NCBI RefSeq assembly: GCF_014202635.1
Contig: NZ_JACHHD010000009.1
Location: 1 to 64,000 of the forward strand
Length of the DNA: 64,000 nucleotides
Reading direction: 5' to 3'
Source of the DNA: Faecalicoccus acidiformans
GTDB taxonomy: Bacteria > Bacillota_I > Bacilli_A > Erysipelotrichales > Erysipelotrichaceae
Shown here: in pieces, positions 15,201 through 24,763 of the stretch
Numbering within the stretch: the stretch's first letter is position 1
Layout of the letters: each line of letters opens with the position of its first letter
Position numbers and translations under genes: made by a program
The notes under the pieces: generated by a model
Told to the model about the DNA's origin: nothing
Databases searched by the model: none
The model's input: only the letters and a program-made list of their open reading frames with translations

Positions 15201-16932
15201 AACATTGATGGGACAAATCAAAGAATACAAGATCAACACGATCAAGTCCCCCCTTTATGTCATTATCGAAGTTATAATGGAAGTCCTGATTCCCTATCTG
15301 ATGTCCGTTCTGGTCGATCGAGGCATCGAAGAAGGAAACATGGATATTGTTTGGAAAATCGGCGGAATCATGATCGTCTGTGCTTTTATCGGACTTTGGG
15401 CCGGGGCACAGAGCGGAAAACATTCTGCTATTGCCAGCAGCGGATTTGCCAAAAATCTCAGAAAAGCTGAATATGAAAACATTCAAAAATTTGCCTTCAG
15501 TAATATTGATCAATATTCAACAGGCGGTTTGATTACGCGTATGATGACCGATGTAACCAACGTGCAGATGGCCTTTCAGATGATCATCCGCATCTGTGTA
15601 CGTGCTCCATTTATGTTAGTGGCAGCACTGGGCATGTGTTTCTTTATCAATTTCCGGTTATCCTTGGTTTTTGTGGGCGTTATCATCTTCCTTGGAATTG
15701 CCTTATTTGCGGTCAGCTTTATCGTTCATCCCGTATTTGAAAAGATGTTTCGCAAATACGATGCACTAAATGCTTCCGTACAAGAGAATATCAGCGGGAT
15801 CCGCGTTGTGAAAGCATATGTTCGCGGTAAATTTGAAACCAATAAATTCCACAAAGAAAGTGAAGACATCTATAACATTCAAATGAAAGCTGAAAAGATT
15901 TTGATCTTGAATATGCCGTTGATGCAGATGAGTATGTATGGAGCCATTTTAATGATTTCCTGGTTTGGTGCTCATATGATCGTCGGCTCTTCTTTGACGA
16001 CCGGTGAACTGATGTCTTTATTCACCTACACCGCTAATATTCTGATGTCTTTGATGATGTTCAGTATGGTCTTTATCATGGTTGTCATGTCAATTGCCAG
16101 CGGTGAACGTATTGCGCAAGTCATCAATCAGAAAAGTGATTTGGTCTCTCCTGAAAATGGAATCAAAGAGATCAAAAACGGTCAGATCGATTTTGAAGAT
16201 GTATATTTTGAGTACACAAACATTCAGGATGAAGCAAACTATGTCTTAGACAATATCGATTTGCATATCCCTAGCGGTTCTACTTTAGGAATTTTGGGTG
16301 CTACCGGTTCCGCTAAATCCAGCCTGGTACAGCTGATTCCAAGATTGTATGATGTCACAGGCGGAAGCGTTAAAGTGGCCGGCATCGATGTGCGCGACTA
16401 CGATCTGGAAAGCCTGCGCAACAGTGTCGCCATGGTTCTTCAGAAAAATGTCTTGTTTTCTGGAACCATTAAAGAAAACATGCGTTGGGGAAACCCAAAT
16501 GCCACAGATGAGGAAATCGAAGAAGTTTGTAAATTGGCACAAGCGGATGAGTTCATCCAGAAAATGCCAGATAAATACGATACCTACATCGAACAGGGGG
16601 GAACCAATGTTTCCGGTGGGCAGCGTCAAAGACTTTGTATCGCACGTGCCTTGTTGAAAAAGCCGAAAATCCTGATCTTGGATGATTCCACAAGCGCAGT
16701 AGATACAAAGACAGATGCCTTGATTCGTCAAGCCTTTATGGAAAAGATTCCCGATACAACTCGTATCATCATCTCTCAGCGCGTAAGCTCGATCCAAGAT
16801 TCAGATCAGATCTTAGTCTTAGATGAAGGAAGGATCTCAGGTCTGGGAACACACGAAGAATTATTGGAATCAAATAAACTTTACCGTGAAACTTTCATGG
16901 AACAGCAGAAAGGAGGAAGCCTCAGTGAATAA
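15193..16932 (+). CDS. ABC exporter half-transporter, degenerate nucleotide site
   Basis: A 579-residue exporter half: six membrane helices (to about 320) followed by an ATPase domain. Walker A reads GATGSAKSS (Ala in place of the third Gly), the C-loop is VSGGQ, Walker B is ILILDDSTSAVD with Asp instead of the catalytic Glu, and the switch residue is Gln (SQR) instead of His. These changes mark the non-catalytic site of a heterodimeric multidrug or lipid exporter. The partner is the next gene, overlapping by 8 nt. Substrate unknown; marR control suggests drug or toxic-compound efflux. Confidence 0.9.
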   Translation: MVKTLMGQIKEYKINTIKSPLYVIIEVIMEVLIPYLMSVLVDRGIEEGNMDIVWKIGGIMIVCAFIGLWAGAQSGKHSAIASSGFAKNLRKAEYENIQKFAFSNIDQYSTGGLITRMMTDVTNVQMAFQMIIRICVRAPFMLVAALGMCFFINFRLSLVFVGVIIFLGIALFAVSFIVHPVFEKMFRKYDALNASVQENISGIRVVKAYVRGKFETNKFHKESEDIYNIQMKAEKILILNMPLMQMSMYGAILMISWFGAHMIVGSSLTTGELMSLFTYTANILMSLMMFSMVFIMVVMSIASGERIAQVINQKSDLVSPENGIKEIKNGQIDFEDVYFEYTNIQDEANYVLDNIDLHIPSGSTLGILGATGSAKSSLVQLIPRLYDVTGGSVKVAGIDVRDYDLESLRNSVAMVLQKNVLFSGTIKENMRWGNPNATDEEIEEVCKLAQADEFIQKMPDKYDTYIEQGGTNVSGGQRQRLCIARALLKKPKILILDDSTSAVDTKTDALIRQAFMEKIPDTTRIIISQRVSSIQDSDQILVLDEGRISGLGTHEELLESNKLYRETFMEQQKGGSLSE

Positions 16933-18790
16933 TCAAAAACCGACAAACGGTCTTGGACGAATCCTCAAGACAACGATCAAAAATTATAAACTGGCTTGCT
17001 TCTTCATCCTGATCTTTATTTTGATCAGCTGCTTTGCCAACGTCTACGGAAGTACATTCCTCAAAGATTTGATCGATGTGTACATCGTCCCGATGCTGGC
17101 CCAGGAAGAAGCTGATTTCGGACCATTGATCCAGGCCCTTTTAACTTTAGCTTCAATCTATATCTTAGGAATTCTTTGTACGTATCTCTATAACCGAATT
17201 TTGTTGAATGTGGCCCTAGGTACATTACGAGATACTCGTGATCGTTTGTTTGAACATATGGAGACTTTGCCTATCGGCTATTTTGACACACATTCTCATG
17301 GCGATATCATGTCGATCTATACAAACGATACCGATACTTTACGTCAGCTTTTGACGATGGCCGCTCCGCAGTTGATCGTCAGTGTGGTTACGATGATCTC
17401 TGTCCTGATTTCCATGCTTTTGCTTGATATTCCTTTGACTTTGGTCGCCATCATTATCGCAATCATCATGGTCATTTCTTCTAAATTCATCACGACCCGA
17501 TCTGCTCGTTACTTCCGGGCTCAACAAGAAGACTTGGGTAAAGTCAATGGCTTTATTGAAGAAATGGTAGAAGGAAGCAAGGTCATTAAAGTCTTCTGTC
17601 ATGAAGAACAAAGTGTTAAAGATTTTGACAAGGTCAATGAACAGTTATTTCATGCCAGTGCCAATGCAAACATGTTTGCGAATATCTTAATGCCGATCAT
17701 TGGAAACTTAGGTTACTTAAGTTATGTCATCACTGCCCTTGTAGGTTCGATGATGGCTGTTCATGGTATTGGAGGTTTAACACTGGGAACCATTGCGGCT
17801 TTCTTGCAGCTGAACCGTTCTTTCAACACCCCAATCGGTCAGATCTCGCAACAAGTCAATTCCGTTGTGATGGCCGGAGCCGGTGCTTCACGTATCTACG
17901 CCTTATTGGATTCACCAAGTGAAGTCGATGACGGAAAAGTCACCTTGACTTGTGTAGAAGTCAACGAGGATGGAAGCTACACAGAAACCGATAAAAATAC
18001 GGGACACTGGTGTTGGAAACACCCTAGACAAGATGGAACTGTCGATTATGTTCCATGGAAAGGGGATGTCCGATTCCATAATGTTGTCTTTGGCTACAAT
18101 GAAAAGAAAACGATTCTGCATGATATCAACTTATTTGCCAAACCAGGAGAAAAGATTGCTTTTGTAGGGGCTACCGGAGCGGGTAAAACGACGATCACAA
18201 ATCTGATCAACCGCTTCTATGATATTCAACAAGGATCCATTACATACGATGGCATCGATGTCAAACTGATCAAAAAGGATGACCTGCGTCACTCTCTGGG
18301 AATCGTTTTACAAGATACCAACTTGTTTACAGGAACAATCATGGATAACATCCGTTACGGAAAACTGGATGCGACCGACGATGAATGTATCAAAGCGGCT
18401 AAATTAGCGAATGCACACGAATTCATCAAACATCTGGATCACGGCTATCAAACCATGATCACCGGTTCAGGGACTTCTCTTTCCCAAGGTCAGAAACAAT
18501 TGTTGTCCATCGCACGAGCTGCCGTTGCCAATCCGCCTGTGCTCATCTTAGATGAAGCTACTTCTTCTATCGATACGCACACAGAACGTATCGTCCAGGA
18601 TGGTATGGATAAACTGATGCAGGGACGAACTGTGTTTGTCATCGCGCATCGTCTGAGCACGATCCAAAACAGCGATGCGATCATGGTCTTGGAAAATGGT
18701 CGAATCATTGAGCGAGGCAATCACGATGAACTCATCAAACAAAAAGGAACCTATTATCAGCTTTACACAGGTGCCTTCGAATTAGAATAA
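16925..18790 (+). CDS. ABC exporter half-transporter, canonical nucleotide site
   Basis: A 621-residue partner of the preceding exporter half. Membrane domain to about 340, then an insertion of about 50 residues (containing TGHWCWKHP) between membrane and ATPase domains, then a canonical ATPase: GATGAGKTT, LSQGQ, ILDEATSSID with catalytic Glu, and AHR switch His. GTG start at 16925 (SD AAAGGAGG), overlapping the previous gene. Ends the marR operon at a strong terminator. Confidence 0.9.
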   Translation: MNNQKPTNGLGRILKTTIKNYKLACFFILIFILISCFANVYGSTFLKDLIDVYIVPMLAQEEADFGPLIQALLTLASIYILGILCTYLYNRILLNVALGTLRDTRDRLFEHMETLPIGYFDTHSHGDIMSIYTNDTDTLRQLLTMAAPQLIVSVVTMISVLISMLLLDIPLTLVAIIIAIIMVISSKFITTRSARYFRAQQEDLGKVNGFIEEMVEGSKVIKVFCHEEQSVKDFDKVNEQLFHASANANMFANILMPIIGNLGYLSYVITALVGSMMAVHGIGGLTLGTIAAFLQLNRSFNTPIGQISQQVNSVVMAGAGASRIYALLDSPSEVDDGKVTLTCVEVNEDGSYTETDKNTGHWCWKHPRQDGTVDYVPWKGDVRFHNVVFGYNEKKTILHDINLFAKPGEKIAFVGATGAGKTTITNLINRFYDIQQGSITYDGIDVKLIKKDDLRHSLGIVLQDTNLFTGTIMDNIRYGKLDATDDECIKAAKLANAHEFIKHLDHGYQTMITGSGTSLSQGQKQLLSIARAAVANPPVLILDEATSSIDTHTERIVQDGMDKLMQGRTVFVIAHRLSTIQNSDAIMVLENGRIIERGNHDELIKQKGTYYQLYTGAFELE

Positions 18791-18792
18791 AC

Positions 18793-18823
18793 AAAAAAAT
18801 GGTTCAAAGCGAACCATTTTTTT
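18793..18823. terminator. Bidirectional terminator between ABC exporter and degV
   Basis: AATGGTTC (18798-18805) and GAACCATT (18811-18818) with a 5-nt loop, A-run and T-run flanks; serves both converging units. Confidence 0.88.
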
Positions 18824-19673
18824 ATGCATTTTCATCAAATACTTGTAAGGCCAGGCACCCTAATCCGGTATGAATTCCGACTGCACTGACAAGATCAATG
18901 ATCTTGACCTTGGCGCCTTCAAAGGACTTTTGAATTTTTTGCGCGTAATCCACAGCCGCATCCAGCACATCTACGTGAGCCACAATGAAGGTGTAGTCCG
19001 ATGTAACACCTCGACTCTTGATAAATTCGATCACCTTATCTTGCGCTTTGGTCATCGTCCGGACCTTTGCCATGACATCGACACGCCCTTTCGTTCCTTT
19101 ATCCAAATAAAGAACTGGTTTGATCTTGAGCAATCCTCCCAACATCGCCGCTGCCGGGGTAAGACGTCCCCCGCGTTTCATATGTTGAAGATCATCGCAA
19201 AGCAGTACCGTTTCACAGCTTGCCGCAATCCGCTCAAGCCGCTGGATAGCCTCTTCTGGAGTATGTCCCTTTTCGATCATCTCTTTCGCAATCTCGATCA
19301 TGCGATCTTGTACAACTGCCGTTACATAACAATCGACCCCATAAAATTTCAATCCCACTTGATTGGCTACCATTTCCAAAGATTGGAATGTACTGGAAAG
19401 CCCTTTACAAATAGGTACACAGAAGACGGCATCACACCCTTCTTCCTTCAGTTTTGAAAACGTATCTTCAATAAGGCCTAGTTTGGGCAAGGAGGTTTTC
19501 ATCAGGACTTGCTCATGCAGATTTGAGATCACTTTTTTGTAAGGAATCGTGACATATTCATCATAAGAATTTCCGTTGTATTCGATCTGTAACGGAAAAC
19601 AATGAATCCCTCTTTCTTGCCAATAAGCAGGATCCTTCCCTGTGCCTGTATCCGTCACAAAAGCAATCTTCAT
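18822..19673 (-). CDS. DegV-family fatty-acid-binding protein (first copy)
   Basis: A 283-residue DegV/FakB-type protein: it carries a bound fatty acid that a FakA-type kinase phosphorylates for phospholipid synthesis. TDTGTG at the N terminus, the central GGRLTPAAAMLGGLLKIKPVL loop and the C-terminal IHTGLG are family hallmarks. The lipid-pocket motif usually read as SSGLSGT is CKGLSST here, suggesting a different ligand from its neighbour. Starts directly after the stop of the second degV, with GGGAG as SD. Confidence 0.88.
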   Translation of the reverse strand: MKIAFVTDTGTGKDPAYWQERGIHCFPLQIEYNGNSYDEYVTIPYKKVISNLHEQVLMKTSLPKLGLIEDTFSKLKEEGCDAVFCVPICKGLSSTFQSLEMVANQVGLKFYGVDCYVTAVVQDRMIEIAKEMIEKGHTPEEAIQRLERIAASCETVLLCDDLQHMKRGGRLTPAAAMLGGLLKIKPVLYLDKGTKGRVDVMAKVRTMTKAQDKVIEFIKSRGVTSDYTFIVAHVDVLDAAVDYAQKIQKSFEGAKVKIIDLVSAVGIHTGLGCLALQVFDENA

Positions 19674-20540
19674 TTAATCGACTCCCTTCACTTTTTTACA
19701 GTATTGGAAAGCAACAGATCCTAGACCTGTATGGGAAGCAATGACCGCACAGATCGGTTCTCTTTGGATCTTAAGATCGTTTCCAATCAGAGAACGCAGT
19801 TCATCCACACACATTTTCGCGTTTTCTTCTGCTGCAGAGTCTACGACAAAATAAACACAATCGCCCGATTCTTTTGCTCCTTTGGCAGTTAATTTTGCGG
19901 CCTTGGAAATGGCTTTTGACATCGTGCGGACCTTTTCACATGTTCCTACTTTCCCTTCCGAATTCTTGCTGACTTCTAAGATCGGTTTGATCTTGAGCAT
20001 GCCAGCCAACTTGGCAGCCATCGGTGTCAAGCGTCCTCCGCGGGCTAAATGATCCAGATCTTCCGGGATCAGGAATCCTTGTGTATGATCCAAAACATCC
20101 GATAAACGATGGATGATCTCTTCAGGAACATACCCTTTTTCATTGAGCTTGGCAGCACTGATTGCCAGATATCTTTCTACGGCCAAAGTCGTATAAATAT
20201 CTAAAGTATGCAGCTTGATCTCATGCCACTTGGCGCTGGCTTGGATAGCCTGATTGGTTCCGGATAAGCCGCTGGACAGTGTAACCGCTACTACATCCGT
20301 CACCCCATCTTTTTTGTATTGATCAAACAATTCTTCGATCATGCCTAATGGAGGCATGCTCGTCTGCGGCATATATCCTTTATCGATCAGATCATACAAC
20401 TGATCGATCGTTAAATCGATTCCGTCTAAGTATGTCTTATTATCGACAATCACTTGCAAAGGCAGATAATCTAAATTATATTGGGCGGCTTCTTCTTTAG
20501 ATAAACCCGAGCCGCTATCCGTCAATACTCTTACTTTCAT
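19674..20540 (-). CDS. DegV-family fatty-acid-binding protein (second copy)
   Basis: A 288-residue DegV/FakB protein with the canonical motifs: LTDSGSGLS at the N terminus, LSSGLSGT for the fatty-acid carboxylate, GGRLTPMAAKLAGMLKIKPIL, and ASHTGLGSV near the end. It is the promoter-proximal gene of a two-gene unit. The two copies differ clearly in sequence and probably bind different fatty acids, as in bacteria with several FakB proteins. No fakA kinase is in the window. Confidence 0.9.
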   Translation of the reverse strand: MKVRVLTDSGSGLSKEEAAQYNLDYLPLQVIVDNKTYLDGIDLTIDQLYDLIDKGYMPQTSMPPLGMIEELFDQYKKDGVTDVVAVTLSSGLSGTNQAIQASAKWHEIKLHTLDIYTTLAVERYLAISAAKLNEKGYVPEEIIHRLSDVLDHTQGFLIPEDLDHLARGGRLTPMAAKLAGMLKIKPILEVSKNSEGKVGTCEKVRTMSKAISKAAKLTAKGAKESGDCVYFVVDSAAEENAKMCVDELRSLIGNDLKIQREPICAVIASHTGLGSVAFQYCKKVKGVD

Positions 20541-20571
20541 ACGTTCGTTCTCCTTTTTATAATTCGGTATA

Positions 20572-20600
20572 ATCGTATCACGAAGTCCTTATTTTCTCAA
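20572..20600 (-). promoter_or_regulatory. degV operon promoter
   Basis: TTGAGA (20595-20600), 17-bp spacer, TACGAT (20572-20577) on the minus strand, followed by an AAAGGAG SD before ATG 20540. Confidence 0.6.
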
Positions 20601-20642
20601 TGTAGACTCCCGATGAATTCTGCCTCTCTTTTACCATAAACA

Positions 20643-20651
20643 TGTTATAAT
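20643..20651 (+). promoter_or_regulatory. Extended -10 promoter for the LolD/FtsX ABC pair
   Basis: TGTTATAAT (TATAAT at 20646-20651) is an extended -10 with no recognisable -35; ATG 20678 follows with GAGGTG as SD. Confidence 0.6.
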
Positions 20652-20677
20652 AAAGCTAGTAAATCGAGGTGCGTTTT

Positions 20678-21382
20678 ATGTCAAGTTTTATCACATTTGA
20701 AGATGTAAAAAAAACGTATACGATGGGAGAAATAAAGATCCACGCTCTGGATGGTGTGTCTTTTTCGATTGACCAAGGTGAATTTGTGATCATAGCCGGT
20801 GCCAGCGGTGCAGGAAAAAGCACGATCTTGAATCTGCTTGGCGGCATGGATACGGTAACCGAAGGAAATATCGTCGTAGATGGGCAAACTGTCAGCGATT
20901 ATAACGAAAAGGAAATGACGTTATACCGTCGTTATGATGTAGGATTTGTATTTCAGTTTTATAATCTGGTCCAGAATTTAACATTGCGGGAAAATGTTGA
21001 ACTGGCCACTCAGATTTGTAAAGAACCTCTTGATATTGAAGAAACAATACGTTCCGTTGGATTGGAAGAAAGAATGGACAATTTTCCAAGCCAGCTCTCT
21101 GGCGGAGAACAGCAGCGCGTGGCGATTGCCCGTGCTCTTGCGAAAAACCCAAAGCTGCTGTTATGTGATGAACCGACTGGGGCTCTGGACTATAAAACAG
21201 GAAAACAAGTTTTAAAAGTTCTGCAGGACACTTGTCGCAAGCAGAAAAAAACGGTGATCGTGATTACCCACAATTTAGCTTTGACCCCGATGGGCGATAA
21301 GATCATCAAAGTCAAAAGCGGGAAGATCGATTCCATAGAAATCAATAAGAATCCAATGGACGTAGATGCCATTGAATACTAA
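20678..21382 (+). CDS. ABC transporter ATPase, LolD/MacB type
   Basis: A 234-residue stand-alone ATPase. Walker [11 protein letters not shown]-loop FVFQFYNL, signature LSGGEQQR, Walker [12 protein letters not shown] and switch His in VITHN are all intact. The [19 protein letters not shown] pattern is that of the MacB/LolD family, which powers FtsX-type permeases by mechanotransmission rather than classic transport. I chose ATG 20678 over 20669 for its SD. The stop overlaps the next ATG (TAATG), so the pair is coupled. Confidence 0.92.
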   Translation: MSSFITFEDVKKTYTMGEIKIHALDGVSFSIDQGEFVIIAGASGAGKSTILNLLGGMDTVTEGNIVVDGQTVSDYNEKEMTLYRRYDVGFVFQFYNLVQNLTLRENVELATQICKEPLDIEETIRSVGLEERMDNFPSQLSGGEQQRVAIARALAKNPKLLLCDEPTGALDYKTGKQVLKVLQDTCRKQKKTVIVITHNLALTPMGDKIIKVKSGKIDSIEINKNPMDVDAIEY

Positions 21383-24300
21383 TGCCTAAAACTTTTTTAA
21401 AAAATATATTCTGTGAGATCAAAAGCTCCTTTGGACGATTCTTCTCCATTCTTTCCATCGTCGCTATTGGAGTTGCCTTTTTTGCGGGCGTAAAAGCAAG
21501 TGCCCCGGACATGAAATACTCGGCAGATGCCTATTTTGATAAACAAAATCTCCAGGATATCCAAGTTTATTCTACCTTAGGCCTTACTGACGAAGACATT
21601 CAAGCCATACAAGAGGTAGAAGGTGTCGAAAGTGCACAAGGCCTTTTCACTATGGATGTGTTGACTCAAAAAGAGAATACACAACTTGTCTTAAAGCTTA
21701 TTTCTTTGCCAGAAGATCAAGAAATCAATACGATACGACTTATAGAAGGGCGAATGCCAGAAAACGATCATGAATGTTTGGTCGAAGCCGATAGTGCCAC
21801 CAACACCTTGTTTGGCGGATTGGAAATTGGCGAAACGATTACCCTGAGCAGTGGTACTGACACACCAATTGGTGATTCTTTAGCCAATGATACATATACG
21901 ATCGTTGGAACTTGTTATACTCCGACTTACCTTAGCTATCAAAAAGGCAGCAGCTCGATTGGCTCTGGAACGCTGAACACTTTCATTTATGTCCCTGAAC
22001 AGAATATCCTTTCGGATTACTATACCGAAGTGGATGTCTTGGTAGACGGTGCAAAAGTCTATAATTCTTATGAAGAAGATTATTTTGATGTGATCGATCC
22101 CGTAGTCAAAGAGATCGAAAAGATTGCCGGTGATCAGATTGAAGTACGCATCATAGAAAGCCAGCAGGAACTCGATGAGGCCAAAGCGGAATTCAACGCG
22201 CAGATCCAGGATGCACAAAATCAAATCGACTGGGCGCAAAATGAGATCAATCAAGGACAACAAACGATTCAAAACAGCGAAGCAACCTTGGCTTCTTCTC
22301 GTGCTCAGCTCGATGCCGGATGGCAAGAATACTACAATAATCTTGCGCTGTTAGATAATCTTCCGGTCTTAAATGATGCGATCGCCCAAATCGAAACGGC
22401 CGAAGCTTCGCTTCCGCAAGTGGAATCGGGCATCCAACAAGCCCAAGCCGGATTGAATACAATCAATCAGACATTGGCAAATCTGGAAAGCAGCTACCAA
22501 CAGATCACCGCCATAACGGATCTAGCTACCCTGCAGACACAAGCTCAAACGATCCAGGATCAAATAGCTCTGTTAGATCCAAACGATCCGGCCAATACAG
22601 ATATTATTGCCGGCTTACAAACGCAGCTGTCACAAATCGAACAATCCATCGAATTGATCCAAGGCTATGAATCCCTTGTCAGCCAGCGCTCACAAGTCCA
22701 AGCGCAATATGATCAATTGGTCCAGACGCGTGATCAAATCAATGCTTCTGTGGCACAAAAGGCCACCTTGATTTCGCAAAGAGATGCCTTATTGAATGCG
22801 CAAGTCCAGCTTCAACAAGCTTACAATGAACTGGTCAATGGAGAGGCTCAATATACATCGGGATTGGCCCAGATTCAAAGCGCTAAGGAAGAATTAGCTT
22901 CTGGACAATCGGAATTAAATGCGAGTGTTCAAGATTTAGAGGCACAAAAGGCAAAAGGACAGCAGCAGTTAGAAGATTCACAAAATCAAATAGATGAACT
23001 TGAAGGGGAATGGATTGTTTTAGACCGCAATTCTCATTATTCATATCGTGACTACGGAGCTTGTGCAGATCGCATGGATGGAATCGCCGCCGTCTTCCCG
23101 GTCTTCTTCTTTATGGTCGCTGCCCTTGTCTGCATGACTACCATGACACGAATGGTCGATGAACAGCGCACCGAAATAGGTACCCTAAAAGCTCTGGGAT
23201 ATTCCAAACTGCAGATTGCCAGCAAATATCTGATATATGCTTTGATTGCTTCTTTGATCGGTTCTGCAATCGGTTGTCTGGTGGGAATGACACTCTTCCC
23301 GACTGTGATCTTTACGGCATGGAATATGTTGTACAATCTGGAAACCATTCATTTTGAATTTCAACCGGGTCTGATCTTATTAGCTTCAGGCTCTGTTACA
23401 GGCATTACTCTTTTGGCGACGATCTATTCCATATATTCCGAATTGATGGAAGTTCCCAGCCAATTGATGCGCCCCAAATCTTCTAAAGCTGGTAAAAAAA
23501 TCTTATTAGAGAGAATCAAACCTCTTTGGAGCCGCCTTTCTTTTTTACACAAGGTCACAGCCCGAAATATTTTCCGATATAAAAAGCGTTTCTTTATGAC
23601 CATTATCGGCATTGCAGGCTGCAGTGCTTTACTCGTATCTGGCTTTGGAATCAACGACAGTATTGGAGATATCGCTGCGCAACAATACGGAAATATCTAC
23701 CTATACAATGCGACCGTGGGAACCGAAGATGATTCCAATGCAGAACTGAGCAAACAGATTGAAGATCTGAAAGGTGTACAAGAAGCATCCAAAGAAAGAC
23801 AAACGAACATGATTGCGGACTATGAAGACGAAGATCATACCGTAACCGCTCATATTGTCGATGATCCTTCTGTATTCTCGGATTTCACGTCTTTAAAAAC
23901 AGAAAAAGGAGAATCTCTAGAACTGGATGATTCGGGCGTGATCATCTCGCAAAAACTGGCTAACAAAATGCAACTGGAAAAAGGCGATACCTTCACTTTA
24001 GAAGACAGTGATGAACAACCAGTAGAGATGAAAGTAGCCGGTATTTTTGAAAACTATGTAGGCCATCATATTTACATGACAGAAAACTACTTTGAAACTT
24101 TAGATACTGACATCGATCCTAATTCGATCTATATGATCAAAACTGAAGATCAAAGTGAAGACTTTGAGGATCAGTTAGGAAAGCAGTTAATGGAATTAGA
24201 CACTGTCAATAGTGTAACTTTCTACTCTTCGTTACAGAAAAACTTCACCGATATGATTTCCAGTATTTCGTTCATTGTCGTAGTTCTGGTGATCAGTGCT

Positions 24301-24666
24301 GCTTTACTTGCGTTTGTCGTGTTATATAACTTAAGTAACGTCAATATTTCAGAACGAGTTCGTGAAATCGCAACGATCAAAGTTCTTGGCTTTACAAGGC
24401 GGGAAGTCAATCAATATGTCAATCGTGAAGGCATATTGTTGGCGATGATGGGAGCTGTTCTAGGATTGGTGATCGGTATCGGTTTACATCATTTGATAAT
24501 GAATCTTGCGGAAATGGATGATGTGATGTTTGGACGAACGATTTTGCCGCAGTCCTATTTCTATAGCTTTGCCTTGACCATGCTCTTTACATTCATCATA
24601 AACTTCTTTATGTCTTTTAAGCTCAAAAAGATCCAAATGGTTGAATCGCTAAAAGCTGTAGAATAA
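21382..24666 (+). CDS. FtsX-like ABC permease with long extracellular coiled coil
   Basis: A 1094-residue MacB/FtsX-type permease. One N-terminal membrane helix (about 14-36), a first extracellular domain, then a Gln/Asn-rich coiled coil from about 256 to 541 (repeated QIQ, LASGQSEL-type heptads), three helices (566-586, 616-636, 663-686), a fourth at 736-756 opening a second extracellular domain, and three final helices (961-984, 1020-1040, 1060-1079). This is the full-length duplicated FtsX layout. The coiled coil should project far into the wall. The substrate is unknown; no two-component system or lipoprotein partner is adjacent. Confidence 0.88.
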   Translation: MPKTFLKNIFCEIKSSFGRFFSILSIVAIGVAFFAGVKASAPDMKYSADAYFDKQNLQDIQVYSTLGLTDEDIQAIQEVEGVESAQGLFTMDVLTQKENTQLVLKLISLPEDQEINTIRLIEGRMPENDHECLVEADSATNTLFGGLEIGETITLSSGTDTPIGDSLANDTYTIVGTCYTPTYLSYQKGSSSIGSGTLNTFIYVPEQNILSDYYTEVDVLVDGAKVYNSYEEDYFDVIDPVVKEIEKIAGDQIEVRIIESQQELDEAKAEFNAQIQDAQNQIDWAQNEINQGQQTIQNSEATLASSRAQLDAGWQEYYNNLALLDNLPVLNDAIAQIETAEASLPQVESGIQQAQAGLNTINQTLANLESSYQQITAITDLATLQTQAQTIQDQIALLDPNDPANTDIIAGLQTQLSQIEQSIELIQGYESLVSQRSQVQAQYDQLVQTRDQINASVAQKATLISQRDALLNAQVQLQQAYNELVNGEAQYTSGLAQIQSAKEELASGQSELNASVQDLEAQKAKGQQQLEDSQNQIDELEGEWIVLDRNSHYSYRDYGACADRMDGIAAVFPVFFFMVAALVCMTTMTRMVDEQRTEIGTLKALGYSKLQIASKYLIYALIASLIGSAIGCLVGMTLFPTVIFTAWNMLYNLETIHFEFQPGLILLASGSVTGITLLATIYSIYSELMEVPSQLMRPKSSKAGKKILLERIKPLWSRLSFLHKVTARNIFRYKKRFFMTIIGIAGCSALLVSGFGINDSIGDIAAQQYGNIYLYNATVGTEDDSNAELSKQIEDLKGVQEASKERQTNMIADYEDEDHTVTAHIVDDPSVFSDFTSLKTEKGESLELDDSGVIISQKLANKMQLEKGDTFTLEDSDEQPVEMKVAGIFENYVGHHIYMTENYFETLDTDIDPNSIYMIKTEDQSEDFEDQLGKQLMELDTVNSVTFYSSLQKNFTDMISSISFIVVVLVISAALLAFVVLYNLSNVNISERVREIATIKVLGFTRREVNQYVNREGILLAMMGAVLGLVIGIGLHHLIMNLAEMDDVMFGRTILPQSYFYSFALTMLFTFIINFFMSFKLKKIQMVESLKAVE

Positions 24667-24680
24667 GGCATGAAGTAAAA

Positions 24681-24712
24681 AACATATCCTTTTTCTGGAT
24701 ATGTTTTTTTAA
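24681..24712 (+). terminator. Terminator of the FtsX operon
   Basis: AACATATCC (24681-24689) and GGATATGTT (24697-24705) form a 9-bp stem, followed by a T-run. Confidence 0.85.
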
Positions 24713-24718
24713 TGGTCT

Positions 24719-24749
24719 AAAAAATGAGCAGGTTATAGAGTACCTGCTC
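24719..24749 (-). terminator. Terminator of pfkA-pyk
   Basis: GAGCAGGT and ACCTGCTC (24742-24749 and 24726-24733) form an 8-bp stem, followed on the minus strand by ATTTTTT. Confidence 0.85.
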
Positions 24750-24763
24750 ATGAACATGAATTT

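Noticed and set aside
18870-19457. Long open frame opposite the first degV
   Set aside because: Antisense to a certain gene, with no SD or recognisable domain.
18822-20540. Recent tandem duplication of degV
   Set aside because: The two proteins differ clearly in sequence, including the lipid-pocket motif, so any duplication is old.
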